This document shows positions 34,793 through 43,333 of a stretch of 64,000 nucleotides of DNA, one piece after another. The position numbers and the translations under genes were made by a program. This DNA comes from Pseudomonas cichorii (GTDB lineage Bacteria > Pseudomonadota > Gammaproteobacteria > Pseudomonadales > Pseudomonadaceae): the NCBI RefSeq assembly GCF_003700275.1, contig NZ_RBRE01000091.1:62001-126000 (forward strand), given 5' to 3'. A model generated the notes under the pieces. That model was not told the DNA's origin and ran no database searches. It worked only from the letters and a program-made list of their open reading frames with translations. How positions within the stretch are numbered: the first letter of the stretch is position 1; each line of letters opens with the position of its first letter.

Positions 34793-36352
34793 ATGAATAC
34801 CACACACGATCCGCTGCAACCTTACCTTGACCTGACCCTGCCCCAGCGTTTGCTGCATTGGGCACAGATCCAGGGCTCGCGCACTGCGCTGGTATCCGGC
34901 ACGCAGCGCATGAGCTACACGCAACTTCACCAACGGGTCGAACGCCTGGCCGGCGGCCTGTCGGCACTGGGCATCGTTGCCGGTGACCGGGTCATGCTGC
35001 AATTGCCCAACAGCATTGCTTTCGTCAGCGCCTTTTTCGCGGTGATGCGCATCGGCGCACTGCCGATCCTGACCATGCCCACCCAGCGCGCCCAGGATAT
35101 CGAAGCGCTGTGCCAACTGGCCGAGCCGGTGGCCTACCTGATCCCCGAGCGCATCCGCGAATTCGATTACCGGGAAATGGCAGCAGGCATCGTCGAGCGC
35201 CAGCCTTCGCTGCGCCATGTGATCGTCGATGGCGAGCCGGGCGCATTCACGGCGCTGTCTTCGCTGGATGCACCCTCTCCCGCCTGGCCGATCATCGACA
35301 CACGCGACACCGCGCTGTTGCTGCTTTCCGGCGGCACCACCGGCACGCCCAAGCTGATCCCGCGCAGCCATGCAGCCTACGCCTACAACTTTTCCCTCTC
35401 GGCAGAGCTGTGCGAAATCGACAGCAGCAGCGTGTACCTTGCGGTGCTGCCGACCGCGCATAACTTCACCCTGGCCTGCCCGGGCATTCTCGGCAGTCTG
35501 GCGGCGGGCGCCACGGTCATTCTGGGACAAAGCGCCAGTTGCGATCAGGCCATGCCGTTGATCGAACGTGAGTCGGTCACCCATGTGGCGCTGGTTCCGC
35601 CGCTGGCGCAACTCTGGGCACAAGGCCGGGAATGGGAAGACAGCGATCTGTCGAGCCTGAAACTGTTGCAGGTCGGCGGCTCGCGACTCGACCCGATTCT
35701 GGCCCATCAACTGCTGGACGCCCTCGACTGCCGTCTGCAACAGGTGTTCGGCATGGCTGAAGGCCTGCTGTGCTACACCCGCCCGTCCGACTCGCTGGAA
35801 GTGGTGCTCAATACCCAGGGCCGTCCGTTGTCGCCCCATGACCAGGTGCGTCTGGTGGATGCCGATCTGCAGGACGTTGCGCCGGGCCAGACCGGCGAAC
35901 TGCTGACCCGTGGCCCCTACACCATTTCCGGTTATTACCGCGCCGAAGCGCACAACGCTGTCAGCTTCACCCGGGATGGCTTTTACCGCAGCGGCGACCT
36001 GGCGCGCTGGACGCCGGAAGGCAATCTGGTCGTCGAAGGCCGGATCAAGGAACAGATCCAGCGCAGCGGGGAAAAGATCTCCGCCGCGCTGATCGAATCC
36101 CACCTCAATACCCTGCCCGAAGTCGAAGCCGCCGTTGTGGTTGCGGTGCCGGACAGCCTGCTTGGCGAACGCATCTGCGCCTTCATTCTTGGCGAACAGC
36201 CACCGGGCGCGGCGCAGCAGGTACGCGAGCAATTGCGTGAATGCGGATTGGGCGAGGACAAACTGCCCGATCAGTTCGAGTGGGTCATGGCCTGGCCATT
36301 GACCGCCGTGGGCAAGATCGACAAACGCCAACTCGCCGTCATGGCCCAGTGA
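34793..36352 (+). CDS. ybtE: Salicyl-AMP ligase (YbtE/PchD-like)
   Basis: A 519-residue adenylating enzyme of the aryl-acid group. It shows the phosphate-binding loop LLLSGGTTGTPKLIPRSH (about 178-195), the HNF motif region PTAHNF, the hinge YRSGDLARWTPEGNL and the C-terminal catalytic Lys in LTAVGKIDKRQL. It activates salicylate with ATP and transfers it to the aryl carrier Ser52 of HMWP2. It lies 12 bp after the thioesterase gene. The length suits YbtE (525). The adjacent pchBA genes supply its substrate. Confidence 0.94.
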   Translation: MNTTHDPLQPYLDLTLPQRLLHWAQIQGSRTALVSGTQRMSYTQLHQRVERLAGGLSALGIVAGDRVMLQLPNSIAFVSAFFAVMRIGALPILTMPTQRAQDIEALCQLAEPVAYLIPERIREFDYREMAAGIVERQPSLRHVIVDGEPGAFTALSSLDAPSPAWPIIDTRDTALLLLSGGTTGTPKLIPRSHAAYAYNFSLSAELCEIDSSSVYLAVLPTAHNFTLACPGILGSLAAGATVILGQSASCDQAMPLIERESVTHVALVPPLAQLWAQGREWEDSDLSSLKLLQVGGSRLDPILAHQLLDALDCRLQQVFGMAEGLLCYTRPSDSLEVVLNTQGRPLSPHDQVRLVDADLQDVAPGQTGELLTRGPYTISGYYRAEAHNAVSFTRDGFYRSGDLARWTPEGNLVVEGRIKEQIQRSGEKISAALIESHLNTLPEVEAAVVVAVPDSLLGERICAFILGEQPPGAAQQVREQLRECGLGEDKLPDQFEWVMAWPLTAVGKIDKRQLAVMAQ

Positions 36353-36367
36353 ATCCGGGAGTCTTCC

Positions 36368-36691
36368 ATGAGTGCCATCAAGTCCGCATCAGACTGCCAG
36401 AGCCTCGGTGATATCCGCCAGGGCATCGACAGCATTGACCAACAGATCGTCAACCTCCTGGCCCGGCGCCTGACCTATGTCAAGGCGGCCACCGGCTTCA
36501 AGGCCAACGAGCAGAGTATTCCGGCCCCAGAGCGTGTTGCAGCCATGCTTGAAGAGCGTCGCCAATGGGCCGCCGAAGCAGGATTGCCGGTCGATCAGAC
36601 CGAAGACTTTTTCAAGGACCTGATCCACTGGTTCATCAACCAGCAGATCACTCACTGGCGCAGCCTGCATCCGGAGGCAAGTGAACAATGA
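36368..36691 (+). CDS. pchB: Isochorismate pyruvate lyase
   Basis: A 107-residue all-helical AroQ-fold enzyme. Alignment by eye with PchB keeps its active-site residues with a shift of three: Arg17, Arg34 and Lys45 correspond to Arg14, Arg31 and Lys42. It splits isochorismate into salicylate and pyruvate. Enterobacterial yersiniabactin loci use the single bifunctional YbtS (Irp9) instead, so this locus takes its salicylate branch from the pyochelin type. GGGAG lies upstream of the ATG, and the stop overlaps the pchA start as ATGA. Confidence 0.94.
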   Translation: MSAIKSASDCQSLGDIRQGIDSIDQQIVNLLARRLTYVKAATGFKANEQSIPAPERVAAMLEERRQWAAEAGLPVDQTEDFFKDLIHWFINQQITHWRSLHPEASEQ

Positions 36692-38067
36692 ACCTGCTCC
36701 CTTCCTTCGACGGACTGCTGGAATGCCTGAACGAAGCCCGCCAGCGGGTCAGTGCGCAGCGGCCTCTGGTGCTGGCGTCGTTCTCGACGCCTTCGCCGGA
36801 AGTCGAGCCGCTGAGCCTGTTCAGCGCCAACCGCCAGCACCTGCAACCCGCCAGCCTTTGGCACGTCAAGGCTCAGGCGCAATATCGCCTTGGGCTGGGC
36901 CTGGCCCATGAGTTCACCGCCGACAGCAACGACAGCTGGCCAATGCTTGAGGAACGCTGGCACGGTATGGCGACAAATGCCGTGGTGCATGGTGCGCATC
37001 GACCGGTGCTGTTCGGTGGTTTTGCCTTCGACCGGCACCATCACCGAACCCGCTTGTGGCGCGACTTTCCCGATGCCGCGCTGACCCTGCCGCGCTTCGA
37101 GCTGCACGAGCAAGAAGGCCAGACCCGGCTGATCGTCAATGTGCTGGTCGGGCAAGATACAGCCTGTGCGCCGTTGGCAGAAAGCCTGGCCAGCGAATGG
37201 GCGAGCATTCTTGCCCGACCGGTGCCCGGCGATTGTGCGCCCGCCGACAACTATGTACGGCTGTCGATGGCTCATCTGTGGAAACAGGACGTGAGCAATG
37301 CGGTAAGCCGCATCCAGCGCAGCGATCTGCAAAAGGTCGTGCTGGCCCGCTCGCAGAATGTGCCGGCCGCACAGCCGGTGCATGTGGTGATGCAGAATCT
37401 GCTGCGCAAACAGCCCAATGCCTACCTGTTTGCCTTCGCCCGGGACAGCAGTTGTTTCATCGGCGCGTCGCCCGAATGCCTGCTGACCGTGCAGGGCAAC
37501 CGGTTGCAGACCATGGCCCTGGCCGGTAGCGCACCGCGCGGTCAGAACGCCCCCGACGATGCCCGGCTGGGAGAGCAGTTACTCGCCAGCCAGAAGGACA
37601 ACGCCGAGCATGCCATGGTGGTCGCCAGCCTCAGGGAATGTCTGGACCGGCATTGCCTGGAACTGGAAATTGCCCGGCAACCGCGCCTGCACAAACTGGC
37701 GCATATCCAGCATCTGCTGACCCCCGTCCAGGGTACGCTTGCGCCGGGTGCCAGCCTGCTGGCCATCGCCGAAAGCCTGCACCCGACTCCAGCGGTGGGC
37801 GGACTGCCGCGTAATCAGGCGCTGGAATACATACGCAATCATGAACATCTGGATCGGGGCTGGTACGCCGGGCCGGTGGGCTGGCTGGATGATCGCGGCA
37901 GCGGCGAGTTTGCCGTCGCCCTGCGCTCGGCCCTGCTCGATGGCAACCGCGCAACACTGTTCGCCGGATGCGGGCTGGTCAGTGAGTCGGAGCCGGAAAG
38001 CGAATACCGCGAGAGCGACCTGAAGATGCAGACCATGCGTGAGGCGTTGGCAAGGATCCAGGCCTGA
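36688..38067 (+). CDS. pchA: Isochorismate synthase
   Basis: A 459-residue chorismate-binding enzyme (PchA is 476). The C-terminal half carries the family motifs: QKVVLARS with the catalytic Lys, FIGASPECLL, LAGSAPRG, HTP-type metal-site segment (SLHPTPAVGGLPR) and the final E-rich SESEPESEYRE. It converts chorismate to isochorismate for PchB. It is the last gene of the siderophore operon and is coupled to pchB. Repeats at 38080-38162 follow. Confidence 0.94.
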   Translation: MNLLPSFDGLLECLNEARQRVSAQRPLVLASFSTPSPEVEPLSLFSANRQHLQPASLWHVKAQAQYRLGLGLAHEFTADSNDSWPMLEERWHGMATNAVVHGAHRPVLFGGFAFDRHHHRTRLWRDFPDAALTLPRFELHEQEGQTRLIVNVLVGQDTACAPLAESLASEWASILARPVPGDCAPADNYVRLSMAHLWKQDVSNAVSRIQRSDLQKVVLARSQNVPAAQPVHVVMQNLLRKQPNAYLFAFARDSSCFIGASPECLLTVQGNRLQTMALAGSAPRGQNAPDDARLGEQLLASQKDNAEHAMVVASLRECLDRHCLELEIARQPRLHKLAHIQHLLTPVQGTLAPGASLLAIAESLHPTPAVGGLPRNQALEYIRNHEHLDRGWYAGPVGWLDDRGSGEFAVALRSALLDGNRATLFAGCGLVSESEPESEYRESDLKMQTMREALARIQA

Positions 38068-38079
38068 CTGGCACTCCAG

Positions 38080-38162
38080 GGAGCGAATTCATTCGCGAAG
38101 AGGCTGGTACATCCATCCATGATGTGGCGCCTGAAGACAGTCTTCGCGGATAAATCCGCTCC
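38080..38162. repeat. Pair of inverted REP-like repeats at the operon end
   Basis: GGAGCGAATTCATTCGCGAA at 38080-38099 and TTCGCGGATAAATCCGCTCC at 38143-38162 are near reverse complements 43 bp apart. They can fold as one long hairpin or two small ones, between the convergent pchA and tetR genes. Such pairs commonly protect 3' mRNA ends or aid termination; no separate intrinsic terminator was seen here. Confidence 0.7.
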
Positions 38163-38177
38163 TTGCTGCTGGAGTGG

Positions 38178-38732
38178 CTATTTCACTGCCGCGCCCTGCA
38201 GGAAGAACTGCATCAGCAACGGCGCCATGCCAGAGCGGGCCACGCGGCCGCGGCGTTCGGCATCGACCAGGCCGAACAGCAGCGATGCAAAGCTTTCGGT
38301 CAGCACCGGCGCGCTGATATCGATTCTGAACACGCCCTCACGCTGGCCGCGCAGGAAGAAGGCATCCAGCGCATCCGAATATGGCATCCAGCGGCTGCCG
38401 CCACAACGCTCGTCCAGGGAATCGGGGCGCCACTGGAAGCACAGGAACACCAGCATTTCCCGATGGGTCAGGTGCCCTTCGATCAGGCGGTTCAAGGCAT
38501 CGAGCGGTGCCGCATGTACCAGGTCGGACGCTTCAATGACCTTGTTCATCAAGGTCGAGCCATGGTTGAGCAACATTTCGATGAGGTTGCTGCGCGTCCC
38601 GCAGAAACGATTGAGCGTGGCCTTGCTCACTCCGGCAGCCTGGGCAATGTCCTTGACCGTACCGGCCGGGTGATCGACGAGTGCGATAGCCAGGGCTTTC
38701 AGGAGTTTTTCATCAGCAGCGGGTAAATCCAT
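38178..38732 (-). CDS. TetR-family repressor of the RND efflux operon
   Basis: A 184-residue protein with an N-terminal helix-turn-helix (VKDIAQAAGVSKATLNRFCGTRSNLIEMLL) and a helical ligand-binding remainder. It is divergent from the efflux genes, with a perfect palindrome in the gap, so it probably represses both its own gene and the pump. The ATG at 38732 is preferred to a GTG five codons earlier, though the ribosome site is weak for both. The inducer is unknown. Confidence 0.85.
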   Translation of the reverse strand: MDLPAADEKLLKALAIALVDHPAGTVKDIAQAAGVSKATLNRFCGTRSNLIEMLLNHGSTLMNKVIEASDLVHAAPLDALNRLIEGHLTHREMLVFLCFQWRPDSLDERCGGSRWMPYSDALDAFFLRGQREGVFRIDISAPVLTESFASLLFGLVDAERRGRVARSGMAPLLMQFFLQGAAVK

Positions 38733-38829
38733 TGGGTGCGTCTTCACTCGTCAAAATGGCATGGCGGGCATTGTGCAGAAAAAGCTCATTTTCTCAAAGG
38801 ACGTTAACAATTACTCACAAAAGATCCAT

Positions 38830-38849
38830 ATGAGTCAATATTGACTCAT
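38830..38849. promoter_or_regulatory. Perfect 20-bp palindrome, TetR operator
   Basis: ATGAGTCAATATTGACTCAT is a perfect palindrome about 60-80 bp upstream of the adaptor gene and about 100 bp from the tetR start. It is the obvious binding site for the adjacent TetR protein. Confidence 0.75.
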
Positions 38850-38910
38850 GTGACTACAAAAATAGATCATTCGCAACTTTAGCGACTAATGGGCCATGCC
38901 CGGGTGGAAA

Positions 38911-40071
38911 ATGAGTACGTTGCGCGAATGGCGTGTTATTCCGGTAGTCACGCTGCTGGCCGCTCTGGGTCTGGCAGGCTGTGAACAAGAAGCCCAACCG
39001 GGCTTGGGAGCATCTGGCGCACCTCGGGAAGTCGAATCCATTGCCGTGAAGACCGAGTCTTTCACCGTGGTGAATGAGCTTCCCGGACGTATCGAACCCG
39101 TCCGGGTCGCGCAAGTACGGGCGCGGGTCGCGGGTATCGTGCTGAGCCGCAACTTCGTCGAAGGCGCCGATGTAAAGGCCGGCGACATCCTGTTCCAGAT
39201 CGACCCTGCGCCGTTCAAGGCTGCATTGTCCAAGGCCCAGGGCGATCTGGCGCGTACCGAAGCGACGCTGTTCGAGACCCAGACCACGGTCAAGCGCTAC
39301 GAACCGCTGGTGAAGATCGAAGCAGTCAGCCAGCAGAATTACGACACCGCCAAAGCCGCGCTGCAGAACGCCATTGCCGCCAAACGCTCGGCCCAGGCCG
39401 ATGTCGAGACGGCCAGGCTGGACCTCGGCTACGCCACGGTCAAGGCGCCGATTTCCGGCCGCATCGGTCGTGCCACAGTGACCGAAGGTGCGCTGGTCGG
39501 CCAGGGCGAAACCACGTTGATGGCAACCATCCAGCAACTGGACCCGGTGTATGCCGACTTCACCCAGCCGGTGGCCGATGCCTTGCGCATGCGCACCGCG
39601 ATCCAGAACGGCAACCTGCCAAAAGGCGGTGAAGATGCCCTGTCGCTGAGTGTCGAAGGCACTGACTACCAGAGCCGTGGCACCCTGTTGTTCACCGACA
39701 TTGCGGTCGACCGCACCACCGGCCAGGTTTCCCTGCGTGCGCGCTTCGCCAACCCCGAAGGCATCCTGCTGCCGGGCATGTATGTGCGGGTTCGCACACC
39801 ACAGAGCATGAACGATAACGCGATTCTCATTCCTCAGCGCGCAGTCAAGCGCGGTAACGATGGCGCCGCCCATGTGCTGGTCATCGGCCAGGACGGCACG
39901 GTCGAGAACAGAGCGGTGCAGACCGGCGCAATGCAGGACTCGCGCTGGCAGATCACTGAAGGGCTCAAGGCAGGCGAGCAGATCATCGTCGGCAACATGA
40001 GCGGTCTCAATCCTGGCGACAAGGTAGTCCCCAAATCGCAACCCGCTCCACAGCAGGCCAAGGCCCAGTAA
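38911..40071 (+). CDS. RND efflux periplasmic adaptor lipoprotein (AcrA/MexA-like)
   Basis: A 386-residue membrane-fusion protein. The signal sequence ends in a lipobox (LGLAGC), so it is anchored by acyl chains to the inner membrane. A lipoyl/barrel-sandwich half (ARVAGIVLSRNFVEGADVKAGD) is followed by a long coiled-coil hairpin (about 95-165), the second lipoyl half (VKAPISGRIGRATVTEGALVG) and a beta-barrel region. It links the pump to an outer-membrane channel. The ATG at 38911 is preferred to one at 38896 on signal-peptide shape. Confidence 0.92.
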   Translation: MSTLREWRVIPVVTLLAALGLAGCEQEAQPGLGASGAPREVESIAVKTESFTVVNELPGRIEPVRVAQVRARVAGIVLSRNFVEGADVKAGDILFQIDPAPFKAALSKAQGDLARTEATLFETQTTVKRYEPLVKIEAVSQQNYDTAKAALQNAIAAKRSAQADVETARLDLGYATVKAPISGRIGRATVTEGALVGQGETTLMATIQQLDPVYADFTQPVADALRMRTAIQNGNLPKGGEDALSLSVEGTDYQSRGTLLFTDIAVDRTTGQVSLRARFANPEGILLPGMYVRVRTPQSMNDNAILIPQRAVKRGNDGAAHVLVIGQDGTVENRAVQTGAMQDSRWQITEGLKAGEQIIVGNMSGLNPGDKVVPKSQPAPQQAKAQ

Positions 40072-40104
40072 GGCCGACTTCAGCGCGATCGAGGATAACG
40101 TTCT

Positions 40105-43100
40105 ATGTCCCTGTTTTTTATCAAGCGCCCCAACTTTGCGTGGGTTGTCGCCTTGTTCATCCTGCTGGCGGGCCTGATGGCCCTGCCCGCCTTGCCCGTG
40201 GCGCAGTACCCGGTGGTGGCACCGCCGCAGATTACGATCACCGCCACCTACCCCGGCGCCTCCGCCAAGGTACTGGTCGATTCGGTCACCAGTGTCATCG
40301 AGGACGAACTCAACGGCGCCAAGGGGATGCTGTATTACGAGTCGACCAGCAACTCCACCGGCAGCGCCGAAATCAACGTGACCTTCAATCCGGGCACCAA
40401 CCCGGACATGGCTCAGGTCGAAGTGCAGAACCGCATCAAGAAAGCCGAAGCACGCTTGCCGCAGCCTGTGCTCAGTCAGGGCTTGCAGGTCGAACAGGCC
40501 AGCTCCGGGTTTCTGATGATTTTCACCCTGAACTACAAGGAAGGCTCGGGCAATCAGGACACCGTTGCCCTGGCCGACTATGCGGCCCGCAACATCAACA
40601 ATGAAATCAGCCGCGTGCCCGGCGTCGGCAGGCTGCAGTTCTTTGCCTCAGAAGCCGCCATGCGCGTATGGGTCGACCCACAGAAACTGGTGGGTTTCGG
40701 TCTGTCCATTGACGATGTGAATGCTGCAATTCAGGGCCAGAACGTTCAGGTACCCGCCGGCAGTTTCGGCAGTACACCCGGCTCTTCCCTGCAAGAGCTG
40801 ACCGCGACCCTGGCGGTCAAGGGCACGCTGGATAACCCCGAGGAATTCGGGCGCATTGTGCTGCGCGCCAATCAGGATGGTTCCACGGTGCATCTGGCCG
40901 ATGTCGCACGCCTGGCCGTGGGCAGCCAGGATTACAACTTCGAGTCGCGCCTGAACGGCAAGCGCGCAGTCGCCGCCGCAGTCCAGTTGTCGCCGGGCGC
41001 CAATGCCATCGAAACCGTAAGAGCGGTCAAGCAACGCCTGACCGAACTGTCGGCCAACTTCCCGGATGATGTCGAGTTTTCGGTTCCCTACGACACCTCA
41101 CGTTTCGTCGACGTGGCCATCGACAAGGTGATCTACACCCTGATCGAAGCCATGGTGCTGGTGTTCCTGGTGATGTTCCTGTTCCTGCAGAACATCCGTT
41201 ACACGCTGATCCCGACCATCGTGGTGCCAGTCTGTCTGGCCGGTACGCTGGCGATCATGTACCTGCTGGGTTTCTCGGTGAACATGATGACCATGTTCGG
41301 CATGGTCCTGGCCATCGGTATTCTGGTCGACGACGCGATTGTGGTGGTCGAGAACGTCGAGCGGATCATGGCCGAAGAAGGCCTTTCCCCGGCGGCAGCG
41401 ACAGTCAAGGCGATGGGTCAGGTATCGGGCGCGATTCTGGGCATCACCCTGGTGCTGGCTGCGGTGTTCCTGCCGCTGGCGTTCATGGGCGGTTCGGTCG
41501 GGGTGATCTACCAGCAGTTCTCGCTGTCGCTGGCAGTGTCGATCCTGTTCTCCGGCTTCCTGGCCCTGACCTTCACCCCCGCGCTGTGCGCCACCCTGCT
41601 CAAGCCGATCCCGGCCGGGCATCACGAAAAACGCGGCTTCTTCGGCGGCTTCAACCGCCTGTTCGGCAAACTCACCCAGCGTTACGAGCGCCTCAATTCC
41701 AGCATGGTCAAACGCTCTGGCCGCTACATGCTGGTGTATGTCGGCATTGTCGGCCTGCTGGGTTTCTTCTACCTGCGCCTGCCGGAATCCTTTGTGCCGG
41801 TCGAAGACCAGGGCTACCTGATCATCGATGTGCAACTGCCACCCGGCGCAACCCGGGCGCGTACCGATGCGACTGCGCAGTTGCTGGAAAACTACATGGT
41901 TTCCCGGGAAACCACCGCTTCGATCACCATGCTGCTGGGCTTCAGTTTCTCGGGCATGGGCGAAAACGCCGGCCTGGCCTTCCCGACGCTCAAGGACTGG
42001 TCCGAGCGTGGCAAGGGGCAATCGGCCGCCGACGAAGCCGCAGCCTTCAACCAGCAGTTCGCCGGGCTCAGCGACGGTACGGTCATGGCCGTGACGCCAC
42101 CGCCGATCGAAGGCCTCGGCACTTCGGGCGGCTTCGCCCTGCGCCTGCAGGACCGTGCCGGCCTGGGCCGTGAAGCCTTGCTGGCGGCGCGTAATGAACT
42201 GCTCGGCAAGGCCAATGGCAACCCGAAGATTCTCTACGCGATGATGGAGGGTCTGGCCGAAGCGCCGCAACTGCGCCTCAATATCGACCGCGAGAAAGCC
42301 CGCGCCCTGGGGGTGAGCTTCGAGTCGATCAACAATGCGCTGTCGACGGCGTTCGGCTCTTCGGTGATCAGTGACTTTGCCAACGCCGGTCGTCAGCAGC
42401 GAGTGGTGGTGCAGGCCGATCAGGACTCGCGCATGACCCCTGAAAGCGTGCTGAAACTGCATGTGCCCAACAGCAGCGGCACGCTGGTGCCGCTTGGCGC
42501 CTTCGTCACCACTCACTGGGAAGAAGGCCCGGTGCAGATCGCCCGCTATAACGGTTATCCGGCATTCAAGATCGCCGGTGATGCGCCGCCGGGTGTGAGT
42601 ACTGGCGAGGCCATGGCTGAAATCGAGCGGATTGTCGCCGAGCTGCCACCGGGCATTGGCTATGAATGGACCGGCCTGTCGTATCAGGAAAAAGTCGCCA
42701 GCGGCCAGGCCACGGGGCTGTTCGCCCTGGCGCTGGTGGTGGTGTTCCTGTTGCTGGTCGCCCTCTATGAAAGCTGGGCCATTCCGCTGGTAGTCATGCT
42801 GATCGTACCGGTCGGAGCCCTGGGCGCCGTGCTGGCCGTGACTGCCGTGGGCATGCCCAACGACGTGTACTTCAAGGTTGGCCTGATCACCATCATCGGT
42901 CTGGCGGCGAAGAACGCGATTCTGATCGTCGAATTCGCCAAGGAACTGTGGGATCAGGGACACTCGCTGCGCGATGCGGCACTCAAGGCTGCGCACCTGC
43001 GCTTCCGTCCGATTGTCATGACCTCGCTGGCCTTTATCCTCGGTGTCGTGCCGCTGACCATCGCCACTGGCGCCGGTGCAGCCAGCCAGCGCGCGATCGG

Positions 43101-43251
43101 GACCGGCGTGATCGGCGGCATGCTCAGCGCGACCCTGCTGGGGGTGATTCTGGTGCCGATCTTCTTCGTCTGGGTGCTGTCGGTACTGCGCCGCAAGCCG
43201 CATACAAGTGCACAGACTGAAACTCCGACCCTCACCAAGACTCAGGAGTAA
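40105..43251 (+). CDS. RND multidrug efflux pump, HAE1 type (AcrB/MexB-like)
   Basis: A 1048-residue inner-membrane transporter of full AcrB length. It begins MSLFFIKRPNFAWVVALFIL and shows the helix-4 proton-relay motif GILVDDAIVVVENVERIM with paired Asp residues, the helix-10 Lys region (LAAKNAILIVEFAKEL) and two large periplasmic loops. It is coupled to the adaptor upstream (33 bp apart). No outer-membrane factor gene of normal length follows, so it must borrow one such as OprM. Typical substrates are hydrophobic toxins; a role in export of the neighbouring siderophore is possible but unproven. Confidence 0.93.
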   Translation: MSLFFIKRPNFAWVVALFILLAGLMALPALPVAQYPVVAPPQITITATYPGASAKVLVDSVTSVIEDELNGAKGMLYYESTSNSTGSAEINVTFNPGTNPDMAQVEVQNRIKKAEARLPQPVLSQGLQVEQASSGFLMIFTLNYKEGSGNQDTVALADYAARNINNEISRVPGVGRLQFFASEAAMRVWVDPQKLVGFGLSIDDVNAAIQGQNVQVPAGSFGSTPGSSLQELTATLAVKGTLDNPEEFGRIVLRANQDGSTVHLADVARLAVGSQDYNFESRLNGKRAVAAAVQLSPGANAIETVRAVKQRLTELSANFPDDVEFSVPYDTSRFVDVAIDKVIYTLIEAMVLVFLVMFLFLQNIRYTLIPTIVVPVCLAGTLAIMYLLGFSVNMMTMFGMVLAIGILVDDAIVVVENVERIMAEEGLSPAAATVKAMGQVSGAILGITLVLAAVFLPLAFMGGSVGVIYQQFSLSLAVSILFSGFLALTFTPALCATLLKPIPAGHHEKRGFFGGFNRLFGKLTQRYERLNSSMVKRSGRYMLVYVGIVGLLGFFYLRLPESFVPVEDQGYLIIDVQLPPGATRARTDATAQLLENYMVSRETTASITMLLGFSFSGMGENAGLAFPTLKDWSERGKGQSAADEAAAFNQQFAGLSDGTVMAVTPPPIEGLGTSGGFALRLQDRAGLGREALLAARNELLGKANGNPKILYAMMEGLAEAPQLRLNIDREKARALGVSFESINNALSTAFGSSVISDFANAGRQQRVVVQADQDSRMTPESVLKLHVPNSSGTLVPLGAFVTTHWEEGPVQIARYNGYPAFKIAGDAPPGVSTGEAMAEIERIVAELPPGIGYEWTGLSYQEKVASGQATGLFALALVVVFLLLVALYESWAIPLVVMLIVPVGALGAVLAVTAVGMPNDVYFKVGLITIIGLAAKNAILIVEFAKELWDQGHSLRDAALKAAHLRFRPIVMTSLAFILGVVPLTIATGAGAASQRAIGTGVIGGMLSATLLGVILVPIFFVWVLSVLRRKPHTSAQTETPTLTKTQE

Positions 43252-43256
43252 GCGTC

Positions 43257-43322
43257 ATGCTATCGAAGAACTTCATCTGGCTGGCGCTTGCGGCCCTTGG
43301 CCTGGTTCTGGCGGGCTGCTGA
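43257..43322 (+). CDS. 21-residue lipoprotein-signal ORF ending at the lipobox Cys
   Basis: Five bp after the pump stop, an ATG with AGGAG 8 bp upstream opens 21 codons. They read MLSKNF, a hydrophobic stretch (IWLALAALGLVLA) and GC, then TGA. The peptide is a complete lipoprotein signal sequence whose mature part would be one acylated cysteine. It could be the stump of a lost OprM-like outer-membrane factor, which would begin with just such a signal, or a genuine minimal lipoprotein. The good ribosome site and close spacing suggest it is translated. It is too short for standard gene calling. Confidence 0.55.
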   Translation: MLSKNFIWLALAALGLVLAGC

Positions 43323-43333
43323 TCACTGCCGCG

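Noticed and set aside
41098..43203. 701-codon antisense open frame under the RND pump
   Set aside because: Same cause; His/Gln-rich composition typical of antisense translation of a membrane protein gene.
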